Shown here piece by piece: positions 1-11,106 of a stretch of 64,000 nucleotides of DNA (position 1 is its first letter; each line of letters begins with the position of its first letter). The notes below the pieces were generated by a model. That model worked only from the letters and a program-made list of their open reading frames with translations. It was not told where the DNA came from and did not search any database. Source of the stretch: Rehmannia glutinosa (Eukaryota; Streptophyta; Magnoliopsida; Lamiales; Orobanchaceae); the NCBI GenBank assembly GCA_016081115.2, contig CM071932.1, forward strand, positions 62,284,334-62,348,333, read 5' to 3'. A program made the translations under genes and the position numbers.

Positions 1-246
1 TAATCATATCGATCCTCCGCGCCCGTATGGTGTTGTCGCGGTCCTTAATGATAATGGTCAAGTCACTCTGTTCATCTTGGCTCCTTGCAAGCGCCGTGTC
101 AAGTCCTCGCATTACCGGGCGCTCCTCGGATAGCTCGAGGTCGCTCGAATACTCTCCGGTGCCGGTGAATCGTGAGCGCCGGTAGTACTCTGCTCGGCCA
201 AGACGGTCGAATAAATGTCCCACCAAGTAGGTGGCGCTGGCTCCAT
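1..246 (-). pseudogene. Pre-gag ORF fragment of E1
   Basis: An ATG at 246 (minus) opens a reading frame beginning MEPAPPTWWDIYS. It is clearly related to the ORF that starts at 47650 in element C (MEPTPLRGGMYS). The first frame stops after about 44 codons, and the similarity to C continues in another frame (SQDEQSDLT, IIKDRDNTIRARR), so one frameshift has occurred. The ORF lies between the primer site and gag, where some plant chromoviruses carry an accessory ORF. I do not know its function. The window edge cuts off its C-terminal half. Confidence 0.6.
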
Positions 247-536
247 CCTAACCAAACAAAACTAAGGCGGATCAGTCAAAGGCAAAGGAAAGACACGGAG
301 GGGAAAAAGGAAAGAATGAACAAAGAAAGTCAGTCAAGAATCAACTAAGTCAAGACAAGTATGACTATGGTATCTCCAAATATGCGCTCTAACGTAGTTC
401 AAATATCAATAAGACGGTTCTATGGCAAATTTGAAATCGATTTCACACTTAATTGGTCAAATCGCGGTACTACCCAAAACACAGACCGAGGGTCCTATCC
501 TAGGTCAGCTCGGTGTATGTTTCCATCTTACTAGCC

Positions 537-550
537 GAGCTCTGATACCA
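537..550 (-). other. Primer-binding site (tRNA-Met) of E1
   Basis: On the minus strand the site reads TGGTATCAGAGC, the plant initiator tRNA-Met primer site, 8 nt inside the 5' LTR end at 559. Its position fixes the orientation of E1 as minus and identifies the LTR to its right as the 5' LTR. Confidence 0.9.
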
Positions 551-3395
551 CTCTAACTGTCACGCCCCAAATGGGACGCGACGAACGATCCACAACTTAA
601 ATACAATAACCAAACAGTCCAGACAATATCAACGAGAACCCAATGAGACAGAGTCTAAATAGCAGTGAAAAATAAATAACCAGTACGAATACAACTTACA
701 GTCTACAATCCATAATCCATTTTACAACCCGGAAATCAACAAAATATAGCAACTTAAAGTCAAAGGGTCCTACGCCCTTGATTACAAAGCGGAATGGAGC
801 GAAATACAAAAGTCCGACAACAACATAAGAAAAGAGTCCAATCAACAACAAGAAGTAGTAAATCCGGCAAGCGGAGTACAATGTCTCAATCCAGTCGGTT
901 CAAAGCATTTTCAACGAAATCCTCATCTAAGGTTAGAAAATAGGTGGGGATGAGACAAAAATCTCGATGGATGGGGTGATCGCGTGCAAGTGTGGCGCAA
1001 TATAGTTAATGTGAGAAAACTTGATTATATGAAAACGCGTGAGTATGATGCATGGATTGACACACGATTCGCAAGCGTCGTGATAAAATAATTAAATAAT
1101 ATACTTAAACTTGATTCCACTAAAACAGTTCATGGTCACACAGGCACTATGTGATTGATCAAAACGGGTAGGATTAAATGCGGAAGTGTAACGCCAATCC
1201 CATGCAAGGCAAATAATGGTTGCGTCACGGATTTGTAGCGCCAACCAATGCAAATCAAGTAAGCGGTTTGCGTGCGGAAGTTAAGTGTAGCGCCAACCAA
1301 AAGCGGGTCCGATAACTCCGGAATCGTGTGGATCGGACAACGATTCCTTCGTTCTTCCTTGTAACTCCCGGTCAAGTATGGTCGGGCAGAAAGTAATTAC
1401 ATGTACAGGCAGTCAACCAGACAGTCGAGTATTATTGATTCAGGGAAGCAGTTTTAGAACGATTTTTTAAAAACGCGAGTGGTAATTATGGCGTTGGTGG
1501 AGTATTTGGATGAAGATAATCATCGGAAGGATAAGCAATCTTCGATATCTTGAAAGATTAGGTGGAACATAAGTCCCGTTATAGATTCAAAATCGCAAGG
1601 AGAGGAAGTCGCTCCGCGATCGAGTATTAATCGGTCAAATTGATCCGATAAGTCAAGGGTTTTGAGAAAATAAAATACTTTAATTAAATCTCCAAGTCAG
1701 AGGGTCCAGGGCTATTTTAGTAAAAGAGAAAATAATTTAAGATAGGTCCTTTATTAAAGAAGAATTGTAATTTAGCCCCGTTTTGTAAAAACTAACACTT
1801 TTGGGGTTTAAAATTAAATAAATAAATATCCCGACCTTGAAAAATTAAGAGGTCAGTTCCTAAATTCTCCAAATTGTCCAGAGATTCAGGGTTTTAAAGT
1901 TTTGAGGTTGAGTTTTTATAAAATTCTCACATTGGCCCCAAATTTGTAAAAATTGCCAATTCGGACCTTAAGTTTTAAAAATTCGGAACTCACAAACCGG
2001 AAGGGCTTTTAATGTGATTCCGGTTGAAAAATGTCACTAAGGTTAGTAGGATATTGGGACGAAAGCAGTTTTTAAAAGAAATATGTGTAGGTCCTTTAAC
2101 TTTTGAAAATATCATTTTTGTCCCATTTTGAAATAATTGCCTTTAAGGCTTTTAGGGGTCCGATTGTTATGAAATTTAAACCTTGGGTCCAAAATATAAT
2201 TATGTTATAGTTAAGTTAGTATTTCCAAGTGCATGGGCTGCATATGTCCTGGAAATTTCATTTGGGTCCTCAAGTTTAATATTTTACACATTAGTCCCTC
2301 AATTTTTGTAAAATTACTTTCCAAGCCCTAAACACTTGGATTTTTGGAATACTTTTAAAATATGTCATTTCCAGTACCTTAAGAGTAAAAATTTCAAATT
2401 TTAAAGTTAAGGCCTGGTACAGTTTTAAAATTTGCGAAGTAGCCCTTAAACTTTCAAAATTTTACAATCTAGTCCTTGGGCTTTTAAAGGTTGATTTTAT
2501 TTATCTTAAAACTCTTAAAACTTTATTAAAATGTCAAAAAGTCATTTTTGAACCTGAGAACAGTCCCAAAAAATCGAAATTTGCAGAGGGGTCCTTTAAC
2601 TTTCATTTTCTTGCAATTTAGTCCACCAACTTTCCATTATTATATTTTTAAGTCCAAAATTGAAATTTAATCAATTATGCTCGACTTTTCCAGGTTATAA
2701 GTCATCCAAAACATGGATTTCAAAGATCATACACATGCATGTCCAATACATACAAGAATTCATCAAATAGAACATTAAAGTGTACATGCATGCACCTAAA
2801 ATTCAATAAATAGCAATTTTGAGCAACTCTTGAGAATTTTCATGATTTGATACATAAAATTGGCACGCATTACATAGATTATATATCTCAAGGGCTCATG
2901 ATCAAAATTCTACATGCATTTTAAATAAAACACCTAGAAGTTGGAAAGTATTTTTCCACCCACCTTAAAATTGGAAATTGTGAAATAAAAGGATAATTTC
3001 ACAATTTTTGGATGCGGTTTCTTAGGTCAGCCCCTAATTCAAAAAAATATCAAAAATTGAAGTTAGAAAAATGAGAGAAAAATTAAGGAGAAAAAGAAGG
3101 AAATAAGAAAAGGAGAAGGACTACACTTTACCTTGTGTAGTAGGTGTTTGGAGACTAGTTGAAGCTTAAAAATTGGAAATTTTGGTTCAACTCCAAAACC
3201 ACCTAAGGTCAGCCCCTATTTCTCAAAAATGAAAAAGGGGTGTTAAAATTTGAAAAAAATAGGAAGAGTAGGAAAGAAGGGGTCTAGCACTCAATTCTTA
3301 CCTTGTAGTCCAAATTGCTCTACTAGTTCTTCTTCAAGTCTTCTAAAATTCACCACCATGCATGCATGTCTTCAAATGGTCTTCTAAGTACCTCA

Positions 3396-3404
3396 AAATC
3401 CAAA
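3396..3404. repeat. Left 9-bp target-site duplication of MULE
   Basis: AAATCCAAA, repeated exactly at 11633-11641. Joining the flanks rebuilds the LTR sequence found uninterrupted near 41126-41160 in element C. Confidence 0.85.
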
Positions 3405-3560
3405 GAGATAATTATTATTTGCCACCCCAACTTTACATCTTTTTATACTTCACAACCTAAACTTTGATTCGTAACACTTTGCACCCCTACCTATGAAAAT
3501 AGTTACTTTTTGCAACCTTTGGACCATTTTACCCCTAGGCATGTATTCTTTATAAACAAT
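3405..3560 (+). repeat. Left terminal inverted repeat of MULE
   Basis: Pairs with the complement of 11480-11632. Identity is roughly two thirds to three quarters over the outer 110 bp and weaker inward. The arm has repeated motifs of the form CAACCT..ACTTT and ACTTTGCA, as is usual for plant MULE termini. Confidence 0.8.
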
Positions 3561-4200
3561 AGTTTTAGTTATCCTTTTAAACTCTAATTTGTGACATATT
3601 GCTACATAAGGATAAATATATTGCATTATACAATACTCAAAAAGTTTTCACTCCCTAATCAATTTGTTTTTCGGGTTTTTCGATAAATAAGAACCCGATT
3701 TTTCTGTAACTTGTTTTGTTCGTGGCAATGTTACACCTACTTAGATCCAGTCTCTATTCAGAGGTTTTAAATGGATCATGTCAGGTTTCCAGCCTATAAA
3801 CTCAACAAGACATACTTCAATCAAGATTTTATTTCAAGTATTTATCCGTATACAAATTGGGTCTTTAGACTGAAAATGAAAATAGTCCATTACGACCATA
3901 TCAGGCCCAACATGCTTCCGTAAAATTAATAAATCCCTTAAAATTCATACCTCTTTTGACCGAAACATCACCGGGTTAAGTGGTTCGCAACGCCACTCGT
4001 CGAGAAAAATTATCGCCCCGGATCGTTGGGAAACGAACAGCTCCTCACTGTTCAACCTCACCCTCAGGGAAGATGATCTGCGAGTTGTCCGACTCCTTGT
4101 AAACTGAACTCAAGACATGACCTTGGTTCATTTCCTACTCCAGGCGTATAAGTAATTCTTAAACGGGATGAATTAATAGTACATTATGAACACATGTTGA
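3561..4200 (-). other. Non-coding stretch downstream of the viral poly(A) signal
   Basis: No ORF is supported here. On the minus strand this follows the viral promoter and poly(A) signal, where a caulimovirid leader would lie in the circular genome, so part of it is probably leader. The innermost part next to the MULE arm (3561-3700) may belong to the MULE. Confidence 0.4.
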
Positions 4201-4212
4201 AGCAGAAAGCCT

Positions 4213-4244
4213 ATTTTTATTAAGAACTTATAGAAATATTTATT
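4213..4244 (-). terminator. Poly(A) signal region of pararetrovirus
   Basis: AATAAA on the minus strand at 4244-4239, with a second AATAAAA nearby at about 4219-4213. It lies about 155 nt past the expected transcription start. Such a short promoter-to-poly(A) distance is normal for caulimovirids, whose pregenomic RNA is terminally redundant. Confidence 0.55.
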
Positions 4245-4394
4245 ACATTAGTAATCTCCTTTTGGGAGGAGAATACTGGTTTAGCCTCTCATAGCTGAGG
4301 CTTGCACTCTTAAATACATAAAACTTAAAACTAAAACACTCAAAATATTACAAATTTTTCACTCGATTTTATTGTAAGAAAACTAAGGAAAATG

Positions 4395-4504
4395 TTCGAT
4401 GTCCTCGCCTTCCTTCAAATCCCTGCATTTTATAGAGGTAAGTCCGGACTTCAAAGGCGGACTTCAAATCTTGCCGATATATATGACGCCATCGCTTTAC
4501 GTCA
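4395..4504 (-). promoter_or_regulatory. Pregenomic-RNA-type promoter of pararetrovirus
   Basis: On the minus strand two TGACG half-sites form a near-palindrome at 4504-4484 (TGACG, 11-bp spacer, CGTCA), like the as-1 elements bound by TGA-type bZIP factors. About 50 bp downstream lies CTATAAAAT at 4435-4427. A start near 4400 is inferred. The arrangement and its place after RNase H match the 35S-type promoter of caulimovirids. Whether it is active cannot be told from sequence. Confidence 0.65.
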
Positions 4505-4583
4505 TATCCCACATTATTGCCTCGCCGATTGGTTTTCTTTTTCTCCGCGTGACTCGGCCCCATGATGTTTGTCGGGGAATCTT

Positions 4584-5811
4584 TTAAAAATTTGGTTTAC
4601 GTGGTCCCCAGGGATAACGCGTCTTGTGGTGGGCCCTTATCCTTTCAGTGCATGATCTTGTCGGTCGGGTTTGGGTCGGAATCCTTTCCCAAACTCGGGT
4701 TCCTTTTGTTCGGGCATGCTTGTGAGATCCGATCGACCCATCGGCCAACATGCGCCATGTTACGAGAATTTCGGTAAGTTTCTTTGCTTGCCGGAATCTT
4801 GTTTTCCTAGAGAATTCTTCTTTTGGTCTCGAAGAGTTCTTACGCAAACCCCGTGATTGATCCGGTCATCGAATTCAAAAGGAAAGATCCATTCGCGAGT
4901 GGGAAGAACTTGAATGGATATTTGACTTTGTCCATTTGATTAGACAAATCCAAAGACCCCATGCTCAAATGCGGTAGAAGCCGTCTTGAAAAATGCTCCT
5001 ACTAACATTGGTCCTTCTTAGGTGAAAATTTGCCTTAATGTATTTTAAAGCATTTCCATCCGGTCTTCTTAGCTTGATGAAATGAAAAGCTTCATTGAAG
5101 CCTTTCTTATTTAGTTCGGGAGCTGCAATGATAAAATACTGAGTTCAAAATATCGCCTACGGCCAAGTGTGGATTATTGGCCAGGTTTTAAAGCGCTTCC
5201 CCAATCCATTTCGGTAATTTTGAAATTTCGGGAATCTGGTGACACGGTATAGATTGAAGCTAAAGCTCTAAAAGTATACCATTCTGTACTTCATTTGGAT
5301 TACTTCTGGTTTCATCCAAACTCGGGATACTTGCACGAGATATCAACCATTGTTTTCTCCGGGTTAATACCTTGTCTTGTAACTAGTTTCTCCCATTGCC
5401 TCGATATACTGCATAGGAGAAATCTTAATCTCGTCAGTTTGAACCTTAGATTTGCACATGTCGTGGCCTAAGATTCAACTCTCCCTCTTTACCCCATAGG
5501 TCTTTGGGTTGACTTGAAGACTCGGGTTGTGACAGGAGCTTCAACCTTCGTTACGATTTGTACACCTCGGGGGATGCATCACCTGCAACACTTGTGATTA
5601 TGGTACTTGAATCCATAACCTCCGGGTTAGAGCCCCGTACTCTCTCGGCCCCTTTTTGCACCGTAGGAGATACGGCGGCTGGAAGAGAGGCCCTTGCGGT
5701 GCTAAGAACAATTGTCCTTGAGTTTAACCGGCATGCTCGTATTTGACTAGAAAGCAGTTTGGTCACTGTTGAAAGTCGTCCAGCAACACGCATTGAGACA
5801 TAGCGTCCCAA
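4584..5811 (-). pseudogene. Unassigned coding remnants between viral RNase H and promoter
   Basis: Several short minus-strand frames (5811-5551, a stretch near 5110-4980, 4847-4584) show no domain I recognise. In cavemo-, solendo- and caulimo-type genomes a translational transactivator ORF occupies this place. The stretch near 5110-4980 (KKGFNEAFHFIK) might be a relic of it, but this is a guess from position. The segment is GC-richer than its surroundings. Confidence 0.3.
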
Positions 5812-5869
5812 AATCTCGTTCTAGACTCTCCAGGTTTTCCCGAGATGTCTTACTCGTTTAAGGACTTCG

Positions 5870-6246
5870 TTAGCAACACGTCCTTCCATCTCGTGTCAAG
5901 AAATCTGCAAGAATATTTTCATGAGATTTTATAATGACAATATCATAATCATAATATTGACATTCAACTTGCCATCTAAGTAATCGAGCCTTTTCTGGTT
6001 TTGATTCAATTTTATTTTTCAGAAAAGCCTTGACACTTGAATTATCAATTTTTAAAGTAAACTTCTTAGCGGTAAAAATAACGTCCATTTTTTAAAAGCC
6101 TTTACGATCGCAAAGAATTCTTTCTCGTTGATATGCCATCTGTTTGCTTCACTAGGTGTGAATAAACCGCTGCAATATCTGCATGGCACTTCTTCATTTG
6201 GTGTGACCTTAGTAAGAAGCTGCTGCCCACCAATCATCAGCGGCAT
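5870..6246 (-). pseudogene. Pararetroviral RNase H domain
   Basis: Two minus-strand frames overlap here. 6246-6052 carries CRYCSGLFTPSE and INEKEFFAIVKAFKKW. 6088-5870 carries LLRWQ..CQYY and ILADFLTRDG. These are hallmark blocks of the RNase H of Caulimoviridae, which removes the RNA strand after reverse transcription. The first catalytic block (TDAS-like) is not seen in an open frame, and a frameshift divides the domain near 6060. The domain follows RT directly, as expected in the polyprotein. Confidence 0.8.
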
Positions 6247-7393
6247 CGTGTAAAGAACCAGTTCATCCTCATCTTGGGAATCGCAAGTTTTGGAAGCTTT
6301 TTACAAACTTCTTTAAGTTGCTTAATTCCTTCTTGATGTTCATCTTCCCATTTGAATCTTTTGCATTTTTTTTTTAAGTAATGGGCTAAACACCTTCTGT
6401 AGTATGCTAGATTGTTAATAAACATTCCAAAGAAAATTAACAACTCCCGGAAAACTCTGGCCGTTTCTTGTCTTTTAGTGTATCCGGAAATCCTCAGTAT
6501 CTTTTCCACAATATGATTCGTAGAATAATTCCAGATTCATCGATTTCAATTCCGAGGAATTCAATCTGTCTTGTTGCGATTACCGCCTTCTTTTCCGAAA
6601 GTACTAATCCTTCTTTGTGACAAACATCTGAAAATATTTCCAAATGTTTGAGATGCTCTTTCATGTTCTTTGATGCGATTAGAATGTCGTCGATATACAC
6701 GAACATGGCGAAATAATCTTTGAAAAGATTATCCATCTTTCTTTGATATATCTGGGGTACGTTAGCCAATCCCATAGGCATCACGTTCCAAATATAGTGT
6801 CCCTGTGGTGTAGAGAAAGCTGTAAACTTCTTACTTTCTTCCTCCATCTTAATCTGGTAGAATCCAGACTTGCAATCGAACTTTGAGAATATCTTGGCAC
6901 CTTTGATACTGATTAACGGATGTTCTCTCGCTTGGGATAAGTATCCGTCGAACTCCAAAATGTTATTAATCCCTTTGTAATTAATAACAAGTCTTGGCTT
7001 TCCTCTTTTGATTTCTCCATGGTTTCTGACTAAGAACCCTGGACTGCTCTATTGAGAAACTCCTGGTGAAATTAACTTAAGGTCAAGATGTTCCTTAAGT
7101 ATCTTCTTCTGCATATCCTCACGATCCACCTGGTTCATAGGGATTGGTTTGAATCTTACGAACTCGTACTCCTTTCCAGGTTTCACCTTTAAGGAAGCTT
7201 TAAGCTCGTTCTTATCCCACCAAGCCAAAGGATCTTCATTGTAATTCCTTTGGATCTTCTTCTTGATATCCTCGAGTGATATTTGTTCCTCTATGGTTAC
7301 ATCCCTCTGTGGATTCTCCATTAGACTCATCCATAATTCTGCAATGGCTTCTGGAGTGACTCGTTCTTCTCCTTGTACTCTGAATGAATACAA
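6237..7393 (-). pseudogene. Pararetroviral reverse transcriptase domain
   Basis: Frame 7393-7049 gives the N-terminal part (EYEFVRFKPIPMNQVDRED). Frame 6958-6494 gives the palm (FSKFDCKSGFYQIKM, PQGHYIWNVMPMGLANVPQ, catalytic FVYIDDILIAS). The two share a reading frame and are separated by a TAG at 7051-7049. A further frame at 6509-6237 holds the thumb and connection region. The GLANVPQ and QRKMD neighbourhood and the IDD motif are of caulimovirid type. The enzyme would make viral DNA from pregenomic RNA, but the stop and frameshift prevent that here. Confidence 0.88.
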
Positions 7394-7515
7394 GTTATTA
7401 TCCGATATCTTCTGATCCTTCTAGATGGAACCAAATTGTCTATAGGATAATAAAGCTTCACCAAATTTCCTTCGATCCGCCATTTTTGGATTGCGAAGTT
7501 TGGCTTCATCACCAC
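7327..7515 (-). pseudogene. Viral protease-to-RT linker remnant
   Basis: This short minus-strand frame (FAIQKWRIEGNLVKLYYP) lies between the protease and the RT. It is out of frame with both neighbours, overlaps the start of the RT frame, and is best explained as a frameshifted linker of the same polyprotein. Confidence 0.45.
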
Positions 7516-7529
7516 GCTTGTCGCGAAAA

Positions 7530-7890
7530 TTAATAGGCATTTTTCTCAAAATGCTTCCGCTGATCTCGGACAATAATCTTATGATCACATAAGGTTGTGA
7601 AAATAAGTCTTCTCGTCTCGTTCTCTTGTGTGAATCTCTTGAATGTTTGTAGGAAATTGTTTCCTAGCAAAATATTTGCACCTGTATCATGGAAATATAT
7701 TGGTGGCGTCTTTACTTTGTACCATGGGGTCGCCGCGCCTCCGATCATTATTTCTCGCTTGTTTAACTCCTGTTAAGGATAAGAATCCTTTTAGAGAAAT
7801 CTCTTCTGCAATAGCTGGTAAATCTTCTCCACTTTGTTTAGGAAAAACATCCGGCTTTGCAAAGTACATATTCCGCACCCGAATCAATAT
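7530..7890 (-). pseudogene. Pararetroviral aspartic protease domain
   Basis: The active-site triplet reads YIDSGAEYV at about 7890-7865 on the minus strand (DSGA at 7885-7874). About 190 bp further on, in another frame, comes DTGANILLGNNFLQTF. In caulimovirids a D-T/S-G-A motif followed by an ILGNNF-type block marks the protease that cleaves the polyprotein. The frame changes at least twice within the domain, so it is inactive as it stands. It sits between the movement-like block and RT. Confidence 0.75.
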
Positions 7891-7999
7891 AGGCGGCGAA
7901 ATACTCGGCCTTGTATTGACATATAAATTCCAATAGAAATGTATATGGAGAATGGACTAGTGGTCATCGATTCTCGTATCTTTTATTAGCCACTGTGAA

Positions 8000-8420
8000 C
8001 TCCATTCCGTCTTGTAATCTTTCCCAAGGTTTATGCTCCTCAAGAAATTCAATTCCCGGTATTAATTGTTTCAGGATTTTTCTGCAACTCTGTGATAGTA
8101 AGCTCAATTTCTCCTATCTTGAGGCTTCCTTGATATCTTCCAACGATTGGTTGTTGGAGATAATATAGAACATCACAAGGAAAAATGTTATCCTTTTGAG
8201 TGATGTCGAATATTACTTCAACCTCTCGCCATCATACGGACATTTCGGCTCTCCTGCTTTGTTTTAAAAACATCGGGATGTCTTTGAATCGTACTTGGTC
8301 TCCTTTCTTCCCAACGGCTGCTACTCACCATTCTGTCTTTTTGGAAAGACATCCTTCTGTGCTCAACTCGAGACTCGGCTTTTGTTGAAGACTGGTTGAT
8401 CTTGAATTATCATATCAATC
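8000..8420 (-). pseudogene. Viral coding remnant between movement-like block and protease
   Basis: The minus strand at about 8180-8060 is open and protein-like (FPCDVLYYLQQPIVGRYQG, then KIGEIELTITELQ), although no open frame is long. It probably forms the C-terminal part of the movement protein or the linker to the protease. A stop follows near 8050. I cannot assign a domain. Confidence 0.4.
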
Positions 8421-8508
8421 TCCTTAATAGTTGGAGATTCAATGATTTACGGTAACACCACCCTGGCAAAGTCCTCAAAGATTCTTGGGACTTCAATAAA
8501 TTCCTTTC

Positions 8509-8911
8509 TCAAGAATACTTGAATGATGGGTACTCGAGAGAGCATAGGAAATCTTGTATGTGATCGAGTAAGGCATTTCCTTCTTTCATCAAATCGACTC
8601 TTTTAAAATCTTGATGAAGGGTTAGAACTCTCTTGAAGTCTCGATCTCCCAAATTGTATGCAATTCTAGGATAGACATTAAATGCCAATTTCGCATACAA
8701 ATTTCTGAACCGCTCCAAGGCATGAATCCTTGAGATGCGAGATTCGCTTGTCAAAAATAGCAAGATTGAGAGGCGAATCTATTCCTTCTTTGAAGGTTGC
8801 TTTAATAATTACTCTTATGGCTCCGATATGAATCCATGATAGTGTGTTTGCAACTTCTCTTTTAACTTTGCTTTTGATCTCTTGTATTTCTCTAATAGGG
8901 ACCAACTGCAT
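8509..8911 (-). pseudogene. Movement-protein-like block (30K superfamily, tentative)
   Basis: Two overlapping minus-strand frames, 8911-8678 and 8763-8509, contain WIHIGAIRVIIKATF, EGIDSPLNLAIFDKRI and YAKLAFNVYPRIAYNLGDRD. The I-x-I-G-A-I/V..VIIKA..FKEGID pattern is what I expect around the core of caulimovirid movement proteins, which line plasmodesmata for cell-to-cell passage. A frameshift near 8720 splits the block. The call rests on motif recall and position, not a search. Confidence 0.55.
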
Positions 8912-9078
8912 CTCGATCAGTTACCGGTAAACTCCATCGAATAGCAAATTCTCCGGTTGTTACCTGTGGATAATTTGGTGTTTTCTATTACGAAACCCAA
9001 TTTTATCCAATGCTTTTTCCATAGCTCCGATCGTGAATCCGTCATAGACTTGAAGCTTTGGATTTTCCTTCATTATTC

Positions 9079-9420
9079 TCATAAGAGTCTTATGAGAAAC
9101 TGTCGTGTGAGAAAGGAATCCGGACATATCCTCTCGATCGTCATTGCGAGAATTTCTTCTTCACTCCGATTACGGCCGGAGTCACTTCCATCGTCGAGAA
9201 TAGATTTCTTCTTCATATATGCTTTCATACGAGGGAATATCCTCAAATTGATACACTGTATAAGATCTTGATAATAGACAACTTCTTCGATTTCGGTGTA
9301 GCCTCGAATCGTATCGACTCCTCGTTTCGGTTTTTGGACAATCGGTCGAGATATGTCCTCTTGCTCGCATGTCCAACAATTACTGATCTTTGAAACTTTC
9401 ATTTGCTCTGGTGTGAGCAC
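9079..9420 (-). pseudogene. CCHC zinc-knuckle region (coat-protein-like)
   Basis: The minus-strand frame 9420-9079 begins the knuckle (SNCWTCEQE). The frame 9379-9182 completes it (GHISTDCPK), so a CX2CX4HX4C knuckle is present but divided by a frameshift near 9370. In pararetroviruses such a knuckle lies in the nucleic-acid-binding C-terminus of the coat protein. Acidic and basic tracts follow (DDGSDSGRNRSEEE), consistent with a capsid precursor. Confidence 0.65.
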
Positions 9421-9491
9421 GCTCGAAAGTTCTTCTTCCCGGATTCTATTTGGTACTTGCTTGATTAGAACCCGATGATGAGGCTCTCTAC

Positions 9492-10850
9492 TTACGCCAG
9501 TGCCGGTCTTTGTCCCGTTTTGTAACCCGGGCTTTTTGTTTTGACCAAAACCTCTAGGTCTCCATGAAGACCTACTTCTTTTGTTGTTGCTTCCTCGGCG
9601 GTATGGATGGCTTCTCTCCTTCTTCTTCTTGTGCGCCTTGGTTGACCTCCCACAACTGTTGGGATATCATTATCCACGCAACATAGAGGAACGGCTTTGT
9701 TAATTCCTATTAATCTCTTGTAATTCCGTGCGGAGTCGCTTGATAGCACCATTCGGATAACTTGGCCTTTAGGAAAGACATTTTTCGGCCCACGATTTCT
9801 AGTTCACTCCACCCTTGTATTCCCCGATAAGCATTTCTCTCCAGGGACTCGAATTTTGGCAAAGAATAGCGTGCGGCTTCTTTTTCCTCAATCTTGGATT
9901 TCCACCGTATTATTGGTGAACAACTTGATATATTCGTCAATATGACAAATATCTAGTAACTTCAGCGTGTAGAGGGCTTGTTTATATTTCTTTCTTTTTT
10001 TCATCCTCTAATCCTCAAAATAACTTTGTCCGATGAATTGGATTTTGAATAGTTTTGCCATACCATCGACAATTCCTTTAAGGGATTCCCCGATGTGAAC
10101 GAACTTTTCGTACTAGCATCGGTCATATCCTGAGCAATCTTCACGATCCTTCAAGACTCATTTCAAGGAGTAAAATGAATGAATCCTTTGTAAGATCGAG
10201 GGTTCTCTTTGAAATTCTCATAGTCAAGCCCATTCATCAATGAGAACTTTCTTGTTTTTAAAATGCAGGATGTCCGATTTAACATCAACCCATACGGATG
10301 TATTGGGTCGAGGTGCGATCTTCCATAAGGTGTCTAATAAACATTTGGCCTTGGGTAGGTTGTGCAGTTCCCGCAGAGGTTTCGACCTCCTGTCCTCGAA
10401 AGTGGATCACTCCCGATCGTGAAATCCCTAGCATGTGGCATCCTCTCATCTCGAGCTCCATGATGTGAACCCGTACTTCCTTCGACGTTAGGATTAAGCG
10501 GTGGCGGTGGTGGAGGAATTGGTCTACCTTGTGGGTCATAGGTAACCAAAGTCGATTCCTCACTGCGTTCATCTTTAAGTCTACAATACCTAATCCCGCG
10601 AAGGATTTACGCCAGTCATGTAGATCTTTAAGATTCATCTTTTCAATATCCATCTTTTTTAATTTTTGATGGATTTTCCTTTGATTAGGGCAATGAGCTT
10701 TTCCTCATCTGTCATCTTTCGTATAACCGGTTGGTTTCCCTTTTTGGTGTAAATAGGTACCGCCCCAAAATCAATACGTTTCCTTCCTCCGGATGAACTC
10801 GGCTGTCCTCCAGGTTCTTGACTCGTTTCGAATATCATGAAGGAGTTCAA
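9492..10850 (-). pseudogene. Viral N-terminal polyprotein / coat-protein remnants
   Basis: A chain of short minus-strand frames (10850-10659, 10653-10285, 9940-9710, 9752-9492) covers this interval with frequent changes of frame. Notable parts are a Gly/Ser-Pro-rich start (QEPGGQPSSSGGRKR), a polyproline run in one frame near 10505, and an arginine-rich tract (RRTRRRRREA) ahead of the zinc knuckle. The basic tract plus knuckle supports a coat-protein role. The upstream part is not recognised. Confidence 0.45.
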
Positions 10851-11106
10851 GAGTTTCCTTACGATATTTCACCATCGTCTCCATCCAGTTCAACGATGAA
10901 CTTGTCTTTAGTAGATGAATATGGCGGTTGCCATAATTACGCACCGTCTTCGGATTTCTCTAAGATCTTGGAGATCTTAGATTTGTCTGAAGTATCTCGT
11001 TCCACTCGGTACTCCATCGGGAATCATTGTTTCGATGGGAATTTTCATGAACCGTTTCTTGAAGGTTCATCAAGTGGACATATAAGTGCAGTTAAGCATC
11101 CAAGCG
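10851..11106 (-). other. Viral sequence without a supported open frame
   Basis: This stretch continues the pararetroviral region between two ORF remnants. Both strands carry stops, and a plus-strand ORF covering 10818-11141 shows no recognisable features and opposes all viral neighbours. It is probably decayed polyprotein sequence. Confidence 0.35.

Larger units (their letters stand above)
1..558 (-). mobile_element. Ty3 (Tekay-like) element E1, 5' internal end, truncated by window edge
   Basis: This is the untranslated leader and start of the internal region of a minus-strand Ty3 retrotransposon that continues off the left edge. It closely resembles 47404-47950, the same part of element C, in both the coding block and the segment next to the primer site. 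A primer-binding site and the 5' LTR follow immediately to the right. Because the other LTR lies outside the window, the target duplication and completeness of this copy cannot be judged. Confidence 0.85.

Noticed and set aside
4399..4856. Plus-strand ORFs of 60-70 codons over the viral promoter
   Set aside because: Short frames opposite the promoter and viral 3' region, without features.
7643..7936. 97-codon plus-strand ORF
   Set aside because: Opposes the pararetroviral protease region and has no protein features of its own, so it is a shadow frame.
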